Source: Pseudomonadota bacterium (GTDB lineage: Bacteria > Pseudomonadota > Alphaproteobacteria > Azospirillales > Azospirillaceae). Taken from it: a DNA stretch of 8,092 nucleotides. The stretch's first letter is position 1. The number at the start of each line of letters is the position of its first letter. Shown piece after piece: positions 1 to 5,157 of this stretch. The stretch lies in assembly GCA_023416195.1 (NCBI GenBank), contig JAEZID010000436.1:1-8092 (forward strand). The letters are read 5' to 3'. A program made the translations under genes and the position numbers. The notes under the pieces are model-generated. The model ran no database searches. It saw only the letters and a program-made list of their open reading frames with translations, and was not told where the DNA came from.

Positions 1-102
1 GCGTCCACCGTCGCGGTGGTGCCGGTCGCCGATGACGCCGCGCACGCCGCCGATCACGTCGATGCGCTGCCGCACGACCTGATCTCGGCCAGCCACGGCT
101 GA
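1..102 (+). CDS. 3' end of an unidentified plus-strand gene (partial)
   Basis: Frame 1 of the plus strand is open from the first base to a TGA at 100-102, followed at once by an in-frame TAA (103-105), so the gene ends in tandem stops. The 33 visible residues are rich in Ala, Val, Asp and His and end in ...LPHDLISASHG. They contain too little to assign a family, and I do not recognise the protein. The tandem stops and the hairpin that follows support a real C-terminus rather than a chance open frame. The gene is convergent with the sugar-nucleotide operon, so it probably belongs to a different transcription unit. The alternative is non-coding sequence; the opposite strand offers no better candidate here. 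Confidence 0.55.
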   Translation, partial: ASTVAVVPVADDAAHAADHVDALPHDLISASHG

Positions 103-112
103 TAAGAGACGG

Positions 113-145
113 CGGGGGCCTTGGAAGAGGCCCCCGTTCCGTTTT
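113..145 (+). terminator. Rho-independent-type terminator between convergent genes
   Basis: A perfect 8-bp inverted repeat, CGGGGGCC (113-120) and GGCCCCCG (129-136), encloses the loop TTGGAAGA. On the plus strand it is followed by the T-rich stretch TTCCGTTTT (137-145). It starts 8 bp after the tandem stops of the plus-strand gene and ends just before the stop codon of the minus-strand SDR gene. The T tract favours termination of plus-strand transcription. The hairpin could also act on the minus-strand operon, but on that side no clear U-run follows it. Confidence 0.72.
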
Positions 146-1137
146 CAGACCGCGCAGATCTCGGCCTTGTCGAAGACGCGGTCCTTGTACCAGTCGTAGG
201 TGCGCCGCACCCCCGTCGCGAGGTCGATGCGGGAACGGTAGCCGGTCGCGGCGATGGCCTTGCTCATGTCCGGCGCGCGGCGGGACGGGGATCCGGGCGT
301 TTCCGGCGCGGCTTCGACCGGGTTGTCCCGGCCGGCCGTGTCCAGGATGACCCGGGCGAGGTCGCCGATCCGCACCTCCGGTTCCTGCGTGCCGATGTTG
401 AAGGTCTCGTTGGCGCAGGCCGGCAGGGTTGCCATGCGCAGCAGATATTCCACCGCGTCGTCGACGAAGCAGAAGGACCGGCTGTGGTCCACGCTGGCCA
501 CCACCAGCGACTCGCCCTCGGGCAGCCGGTGCGCCTTTTCCAGCAGTTGCGGGACGACGTGCGCCAGCCCCATGCGGGGGCCGTAGACGTTGTGGAAGCG
601 CACGATGGTGAAGGGCACGCCGGAGAAGCGGCACAGCGCCTCGCCATAAAGCTTCGACAGCATGTAGGTGGTGCGCGGCTCGGCCAGATCGCCGGCGGTC
701 AGGGGCGTGGTCTCCGGGGTCGGCACCGGAATGCCGAAAGCCTGGAGCGTGCCGGCGTAGATCTCGCTGGTCGAGGCGAAGACGAAGCGGCCCAGCGCCT
801 TCTGCCGGCGGGCGAGCGTCAGCGCGGTTTCCAGCATGGCGACGTTGGCCGATAGAACCTCGTAGGGGCGGGAGCGGACGTGCGCCACCCCGATGATCGC
901 CGCCAGATGGACGATCACGTCGTAATCGTCGTTCATCTCCTCCGCGAGGCCGGGCCGGCACAGGTCCGCCTCCAGCATCCGGACGTTCGGTCGGGCCAGC
1001 AGGTCGGCCAGCGCGCCGTCGCGCACGCCGCGCCCGTGGTTGTCCAGGATGTCCACGGCGTCGCCGCGCTCCGCCAATGTGCGGGCGAGGTGGTAACCGA
1101 TGAAGCCGGCGCCGCCGGTCACGAGCACTTTCAGCAT
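145..1137 (-). CDS. Extended-SDR NAD-dependent sugar-nucleotide epimerase/dehydratase (UDP-sugar epimerase or decarboxylase type)
   Basis: A 330-residue cytoplasmic protein, the usual length for extended short-chain dehydrogenases acting on nucleotide sugars. The N-terminal Rossmann fold shows GGAGFIG (residues 8-14, the GxxGxxG NAD site) and an acidic residue ending beta-2 (LDN, 31-33). The active site is visible as STS (122-124) and Y158-M-L-S-K162, the YxxxK pair. NVYGPRM (183-189) and the late RRAPDMSKA (286-294) are typical of the GalE/UDP-glucuronate decarboxylase/UDP-uronate epimerase branch. The start is the ATG at 1137, whose ATGCTGA overlaps the stop of the upstream dehydrogenase by 7 bp. 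A G-rich run sits just upstream, and the open frame further upstream merely shadows the neighbour. Coming directly after a nucleotide-sugar dehydrogenase, it most likely epimerises or decarboxylates that enzyme's uronic acid product; this is inference. The exact substrate cannot be read from the sequence. It is the last gene of the operon. Confidence 0.9.
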   Translation of the reverse strand: MLKVLVTGGAGFIGYHLARTLAERGDAVDILDNHGRGVRDGALADLLARPNVRMLEADLCRPGLAEEMNDDYDVIVHLAAIIGVAHVRSRPYEVLSANVAMLETALTLARRQKALGRFVFASTSEIYAGTLQAFGIPVPTPETTPLTAGDLAEPRTTYMLSKLYGEALCRFSGVPFTIVRFHNVYGPRMGLAHVVPQLLEKAHRLPEGESLVVASVDHSRSFCFVDDAVEYLLRMATLPACANETFNIGTQEPEVRIGDLARVILDTAGRDNPVEAAPETPGSPSRRAPDMSKAIAATGYRSRIDLATGVRRTYDWYKDRVFDKAEICAV

Positions 1138-2585
1138 GCGTCCCCCCGTCCAATCGAAGTGAGGCTGCGGCCCATCTGCCGCAGCTGGCGGCGTTGCGCG
1201 TCCGTTAGGACGTTGTTCGCGTCGATTACCGCCGGATCGACGTCCTTCAGCCATGCGGCAAGGTCGATGTCGCGGTAGACGCGGGACGGCTGGGTGAAGA
1301 CCACCGCGTCGAACCTTCCGGTGTCGGGCAGGTCGTTGACGACCCCACGCGCCAGCTCCGGCCAGACCGTGACCAGCGGGTCGTGGGCGATCACGCACGC
1401 GCCTTCGCCCTCGGCGGCTTCGACGAAGATCTGCGAGGGGGAATAGCGGGTGTCGCCCACGTCCTCCCGGTAGCTGACGCCCAGCAGCAGGATGCGCCGC
1501 CCCGACAGGCTGCCGCCCAGCCGGTGCCGCAGCTTGTCCAGCGCCACCAGCGGCATGGCGCCGTTGGTCCGCACCGCCGCCGCCGAGAAGGGGAAGGCCA
1601 GGTCCGGCCGGTCGAACAGCGTGCGCGCCGCGACCGCGCCGAACAGCGGATCCTTGGTCAGGCAATAGCCGCCGACGCCGAAGCCGGGCTGGCGCATGTT
1701 GGCGTGGGTCGGGCGCTTGCGGATGGCCGCGACGATCTCGAACAGGTCGATGCCCACCGCCTCGGCGAAGCGCCCCCACTCCTCCATGTAGGCGATGGTC
1801 ATGGCGCGGTAGGCGTTCTCCAGAACCTTCGCCGTTTCCGACGCGGTGGTGGAGCCGAGCCGGGTCAGGGGATAGTCGCGCACGTTGATGACGGTGCCGA
1901 GGAACCGCTCGCAGGCGTCGGCGGCCTCCGGCGTCATGCCGGCGTAGACGCGCCAGTAATTGACGATGGACTCGTAATACTGCGCGCCGGGCATCACCCG
2001 CTCGTAGGAATGCGCCAGCAGGATGGCGTCCGGCGGCAGGCCGCGCTTTTCCAGCCCGGCGGCGAGGCGCGGTGCTACGACCCGTTCGCAGGTGCCCGGC
2101 GGCACGGTCGTCTCGACGATCACCAGCGCGCCGGGCCGCAGCCGGGCGCCCAGATCGTCCATGGCGCGTTGCAGGGGGCCGAAATGGACGATGGGCTCCG
2201 GCGCCGACCAGTCGATGTCCAGGTTGATGTCCACCAGCACCACGTCGGCGATGCCGAAGATGTCCGGATCGTCGGTCGCGGTCAGGTTGCCGGCCTCGTG
2301 CGCGCGGGCGAGTGCCGCGTCCAGTTCGGGGTCGCCGCCGGGAAAGGGCATCTCGCCCCGGTCGATGCAGGACACGCGGTGGCGCCCGGCCTCGTTCGGC
2401 AGGTCCACGCCGACCACGGAATAGCGCGGCCGGCCGTCACGCTGCGCGTTGGCGATGGCGACGGACATGGCCGAACCGACGAAGCCCAGCCCCTGGACGC
2501 AGACGACCGGGCGGCTTCGGTCCACGCGCGGCCAGGGATCGCGCGCGGTCTTGTGGTCGGCCGTCTTGCTGGCGAGGTGGTTCAT
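1131..2585 (-). CDS. Second, divergent UDP-glucose/GDP-mannose dehydrogenase family protein (nucleotide-sugar 6-dehydrogenase)
   Basis: A 484-residue, NAD-dependent four-electron dehydrogenase expected to oxidise C6 of a nucleotide sugar to a uronic acid. The Rossmann motif GLGFVG lies at 32-37 after a 25-residue polar N-terminal extension. ETTVPPGT (158-165), the conserved Lys/Asn pair K253 and N257 (SETAKVLENAYR), the catalytic cysteine C308 in GGYCLTKDP, and N341 in RTNGAMP are all present, so the enzyme should be active. The C-terminal domain begins near RILLLGV (364-370) and carries DTRYSP (R380). Departures from the usual family consensus are SYERVMPG (193-200) where SPER..PG is common, YRED where YK is common, and extra sequence in the N-terminal domain. 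It is clearly not a copy of the WbpA encoded first in the operon. The start at 2585 is backed by AAGAGG seven bases upstream. The 3' end overlaps the SDR gene by 7 bp, suggesting coupled translation and a shared pathway. The substrate is unknown. Confidence 0.92.
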   Translation of the reverse strand: MNHLASKTADHKTARDPWPRVDRSRPVVCVQGLGFVGSAMSVAIANAQRDGRPRYSVVGVDLPNEAGRHRVSCIDRGEMPFPGGDPELDAALARAHEAGNLTATDDPDIFGIADVVLVDINLDIDWSAPEPIVHFGPLQRAMDDLGARLRPGALVIVETTVPPGTCERVVAPRLAAGLEKRGLPPDAILLAHSYERVMPGAQYYESIVNYWRVYAGMTPEAADACERFLGTVINVRDYPLTRLGSTTASETAKVLENAYRAMTIAYMEEWGRFAEAVGIDLFEIVAAIRKRPTHANMRQPGFGVGGYCLTKDPLFGAVAARTLFDRPDLAFPFSAAAVRTNGAMPLVALDKLRHRLGGSLSGRRILLLGVSYREDVGDTRYSPSQIFVEAAEGEGACVIAHDPLVTVWPELARGVVNDLPDTGRFDAVVFTQPSRVYRDIDLAAWLKDVDPAVIDANNVLTDAQRRQLRQMGRSLTSIGRGDAC

Positions 2586-2592
2586 GCGCTGG

Positions 2593-2598
2593 CCTCTT
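2593..2598 (-). promoter_or_regulatory. Ribosome binding site of the second dehydrogenase gene
   Basis: AAGAGG on the minus strand lies 7 nt before the ATG at 2585, inside the 20-bp gap after the glycosyltransferase stop. It fixes the start of the dehydrogenase and shows that the frame running further upstream, inside the glycosyltransferase gene, is not part of the protein. Confidence 0.7.
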
Positions 2599-2605
2599 GT
2601 GCGTC

Positions 2606-3841
2606 TCAGGCCGCGGCGGTCGCGGCGATGAAGCGGGATGCGAGGATGCGGTAGTCGTGGTTCTGCAGGACGAAGCGCTGGCCGTTCTCGCCCAGGCCGA
2701 GCCGTTCGGGCGGCGGCATGCGGGACAGGCGGAGAATGGCGTCGGCCAGCGCCGCCGGATCCTCGGGCGGGACCGTGAAGCCGCATTGCCCCTCGGCGAC
2801 GAGGTCGTTGCAGGCGTCGCAGGCCTGGATGATCGGCCGTCCCGCCAGCATGTAGTCGAACATCTTGTTCGGCGAGATGCCGAAGCGGTAGAGCGGGCTG
2901 CGCTTCCACGGGGTGACCAGCGCGTCCATCTCCGACAGGAAGCGGTGGACGGTCCGCTTCGGGATCACGCCCGCGAGGTGGAAGCGGTCGAGGCCGGCGC
3001 GGGCGGCCTGCTCCTTCAGCGCGCCGGCGCCCGGCCCGTCGCCGCAGAGGATGAAGGACACCGGCTCGTCCCGCAGCAGCACGGCGCTGTCCAGCACCGT
3101 CCCGATGGCGTCGGCCACGTTGATGCCGCCGGCATAGCCGACCAGGAAGCGCCCGTCCGCACGCTCCTTCGCGATGCGGGCGGCGAGCGATTCCGGCAGG
3201 TCGCCGGCCCCGGTGCCCTGAAGGGCGGCGATGGGGATGCCGTTCGGGACGTGCACGAACTTCGCCGGGTCCAGGCCGCGCCCGACCATGTAGTCGCGCG
3301 CGCCGGGCAGGATCGACACCACCACGTCGGCGTTGCGGTAGGCCCAGTCCTCCGACCGTTGCAGAAGCTGGATGTAGGGGTGGCGCGGCGAGTAGCCGCC
3401 GAGCAGCATCGGCGTCAGCGGCCACAGGTCGTGCACCTCGAACACCAGCCGCGCCCCGGCCTTGGCCGCGATCCGCGCGCCGGGGTGGATGTCCAGAGGG
3501 TATGTGGAGGAGCAGATGACGATGTCCGGCCGCTCCTCCCGCGCGATGCGGTCGGCGTTGGCGAACAGCTTGGACACGAAGGTCAGCATGTTGACGACCC
3601 GGCCAGCGCCGTTGCCGCTGTACGGGCGGGTGCGCAGCCAGCGGAAGCGGACGCCGTCCTCCTCCGTCACGTCCAGGTCGCGGCGGACGACCGGCTGGTG
3701 GTGCCGCAGGTGGGAATAGTCGGCCCCCACGATGGTCACCCGGTGGCCGTCCGCCACCCATTCGCGCGCCAGATAGAACGGGCGGTATTCCATGCCCATC
3801 CCGTCCGATCCGGCGTAGTGGTTGATGAGCAGGATGTTCAT
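2606..3841 (-). CDS. GT4-type glycosyltransferase, WbuB-like
   Basis: A 411-residue GT-B fold glycosyltransferase, expected to act at the cytoplasmic face of the inner membrane and to add a sugar to a lipid-linked glycan precursor. The N-terminal acceptor domain has the features of the WbuB-like GT4 group: MNILLINHYAG, then GMGMEYRPFYLAREW (14-28), TIVGADYSHLR (36-46) and FEVHDLWP (134-141). The C-terminal donor domain shows VGYAGGI (234-240), CGDGPG (266-271) and the ISPNKMFDYMLAGRP stretch (322-336), with a final ...EGQCGFTVPPEDP segment. At the place of the family's E-x7-E motif the second Glu is Asp (D329) and the first position is Gly (G321). No membrane segment or signal peptide is evident. 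The gene starts 17 bp after the wbpE stop, with no strong Shine-Dalgarno, so it may rely on translational coupling. WbuB itself transfers N-acetyl-L-fucosamine; the donor here is unknown and could be the diacetamido-uronic acid made upstream. Confidence 0.9.
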   Translation of the reverse strand: MNILLINHYAGSDGMGMEYRPFYLAREWVADGHRVTIVGADYSHLRHHQPVVRRDLDVTEEDGVRFRWLRTRPYSGNGAGRVVNMLTFVSKLFANADRIAREERPDIVICSSTYPLDIHPGARIAAKAGARLVFEVHDLWPLTPMLLGGYSPRHPYIQLLQRSEDWAYRNADVVVSILPGARDYMVGRGLDPAKFVHVPNGIPIAALQGTGAGDLPESLAARIAKERADGRFLVGYAGGINVADAIGTVLDSAVLLRDEPVSFILCGDGPGAGALKEQAARAGLDRFHLAGVIPKRTVHRFLSEMDALVTPWKRSPLYRFGISPNKMFDYMLAGRPIIQACDACNDLVAEGQCGFTVPPEDPAALADAILRLSRMPPPERLGLGENGQRFVLQNHDYRILASRFIAATAAA

Positions 3842-3858
3842 GGTGGCTGGTACCCGGC

Positions 3859-5022
3859 TTATTCGGCGGCTGCCTGGACGGCGCCGAAGGCGGATTGCAG
3901 GCTGGCCGCGACGTAGCGCTGGTCCTCGTCGGTCAGGTACGGGTGCATGGGCAGGCTCAGCACCGTCGCGGTCAGGCGGTCGGTCGCGGGCAACTCGCCG
4001 CCGGCCACCGGATAGTGCGCGTAGGCCTTCTGCCGGTGCAGCGGGCGGGCGTAGTAGATGGCCGCCGGCATCCCGTGCTCCTTCAGCCGGGCCAGAACCG
4101 CGTCGCGCGACGGGGTGCGCAGCGTGTATTGCGCCCAGGCCGAGGTCGTGCCGGGCAGCAGCGCCGGGCGCGCCAGCTCGGCCGGAAGCAGCGCGCCGTA
4201 GCGGTCGGCGACCTGCGCGCGCGCCTCCAGCTCCTCCGGGAAGACGGCCAGCTTTTCCAGCAGGATCGCCGCCTGCAGGGTGTCGAGCCGCCCGTTCACG
4301 CCGATGCGGACGTTGTCGTACTTGTCCTTGCCCTGGCCGTGCACGCGCAGCGACCGCAGCACGTCGGCCGTTTCGTCGTCGTCGGTGAAGACCGCGCCGC
4401 CGTCGCCGTAGCAGCCCAGCGGCTTGGCCGGGAAGAAGCTGGTCGTGGTGATGTCGCCGATGGTGCCGACGTGGCGGCCCCGGTAGATGGCGCCGAAGGC
4501 CTGGGCCGCGTCGCAGATCAGCCACAGGCCGTTCTCGCGGACGATGGGCTCGATGGCGTCGTAGTCGCAGGGCTGCCCGAACAGGTCCACGGTGATGACG
4601 CCGGCCAGCCGCAGCCCGTCGTCGCGCGCCGCGGATATCGCCCGCTTCAGGCTCGCCGGGTCGAGGTTGAAGGTGTCCTCAAGGACGTCGGCGAAGATGG
4701 GGATGCCGCCCAGCATGCTGACCGCCTCGGCGGTGGCGCAGAAGGTGAAGCTGGGCACCACGACCGCATCGCCGGGCTTCAGGTTCTTCGCCATCAGCGC
4801 CATGACCAGCGCGTCGGTGCCGTTGGCGCAGCTGACCGTGTGGCGCACGTCGCAGAAGGCGGAAAGCCGCCGTTCCAGCTCGAACACCTCCGGCCCCATG
4901 ATGTAGTGGCCATGGTCGAGCACGCGGGCGACCGCCGTGTCGATCCGTTCGCGGATGCGCTGCTGCTGCCGGCCGAGGTCGATGAACTCGATGGCGCGGC
5001 GCATGGGGATTGGGTCGGTCAT
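3859..5022 (-). CDS. wbpE: UDP-2-acetamido-2-deoxy-ribo-hexuluronate aminotransferase (WbpE/WlbC type, DegT/DnrJ/EryC1/StrS family)
   Basis: A 387-residue PLP-dependent fold-I aminotransferase predicted to convert the 3-keto product of WbpB into UDP-GlcNAc3NA, with glutamate as amino donor (family knowledge). IEFIDLGRQQ (11-20) is the characteristic N-terminus. CANGTDAL (65-72) is the PLP phosphate loop, D171 and Q174 of CDAAQAFGA contact the cofactor, and K200 in SFFPAKPLGCYGDGG is the Schiff-base lysine. GVNGRLDTLQAAIL (241-254) and LSLPMHPYL (355-363) are also typical. I chose the ATG at 5022 because a purine-rich site (AAGGGAAG) precedes it and homologues begin near this point. A longer frame from 5064 would start inside the palindromic repeat and add 14 charged residues without family resemblance. 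It follows the WbpB-WbpD fusion after a 135-bp gap. Together with that protein and WbpA it completes the route to UDP-GlcNAc3NAcA. Confidence 0.93.
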   Translation of the reverse strand: MTDPIPMRRAIEFIDLGRQQQRIRERIDTAVARVLDHGHYIMGPEVFELERRLSAFCDVRHTVSCANGTDALVMALMAKNLKPGDAVVVPSFTFCATAEAVSMLGGIPIFADVLEDTFNLDPASLKRAISAARDDGLRLAGVITVDLFGQPCDYDAIEPIVRENGLWLICDAAQAFGAIYRGRHVGTIGDITTTSFFPAKPLGCYGDGGAVFTDDDETADVLRSLRVHGQGKDKYDNVRIGVNGRLDTLQAAILLEKLAVFPEELEARAQVADRYGALLPAELARPALLPGTTSAWAQYTLRTPSRDAVLARLKEHGMPAAIYYARPLHRQKAYAHYPVAGGELPATDRLTATVLSLPMHPYLTDEDQRYVAASLQSAFGAVQAAAE

Positions 5023-5029
5023 GCCGGTT

Positions 5030-5037
5030 CTTCCCTT
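5030..5037 (-). promoter_or_regulatory. Ribosome binding site deciding the wbpE start
   Basis: The minus-strand sequence AAGGGAAG ends 7 nt before the ATG at 5022. No comparable purine-rich site precedes the alternative ATG at 5064, whose upstream bases belong to the palindromic repeat. This favours the shorter 387-residue protein. Confidence 0.6.
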
Positions 5038-5058
5038 TTCGTGTTCGATTTTCTTTTC

Positions 5059-5138
5059 CGTCATCCCGCGAAAACGGCGATCCAGGGCAACGCTGGAGCG
5101 TTTCGACGTGCCCTGGATTCCCGCCCCTGGGAATGACG
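5059..5138. repeat. 80-bp imperfect palindrome, interspersed-repeat type, inside the operon
   Basis: The outer arms CGTCAT (5059-5064) and ATGACG (5133-5138) and the inner arms ATCCAGGGCA (5080-5089) and TGCCCTGGAT (5109-5118) are perfect complements. The segments between them are only partly complementary. The centre contains a further small repeat, AACGCT/AGCGTT (5089-5094 and 5097-5102). The 'CGTCATyCC ... ATCCAGG' pattern is that of short palindromic repeats scattered between genes in many high-GC proteobacteria (recalled, not searched). It fills most of the only sizeable intergenic gap in the operon. In the mRNA it would fold into a long stem-loop between the fusion gene and wbpE, where it could affect mRNA processing, stability or partial termination. 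No T-run follows on the minus strand, so it is not a typical terminator. Confidence 0.8.
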
Positions 5139-5157
5139 ATGGGTGGTTCTTCTGGTC

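Noticed and set aside
1138..1779. N-terminal extension of the SDR frame to 544 codons
   Set aside because: It lies wholly inside the second dehydrogenase in another frame. The Rossmann motif begins directly after the ATG at 1137, leaving no role for an extension.
2586..3761. N-terminal extension of the second dehydrogenase frame to 876 codons
   Set aside because: The added part is an out-of-frame reading of the glycosyltransferase gene. The ATG at 2585 has its own AAGAGG site.
1383..3916. Overlapping plus-strand open frames (423 and 534 codons) opposite the second dehydrogenase and the glycosyltransferase
   Set aside because: Compositionally biased translations without family features, and no promoter or ribosome site seen; the minus-strand genes explain the region.
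5023..5064. Upstream ATG giving wbpE 14 extra residues
   Set aside because: The codon is part of the repeat arm (CGTCAT/ATGACG), the extra residues are a charged stretch unlike the family, and the better ribosome site precedes the ATG at 5022.
3895..5136. Plus-strand open frame of 413 codons opposite wbpE
   Set aside because: No recognisable domain; it is a shadow of the wbpE codon pattern and runs into the palindromic repeat.
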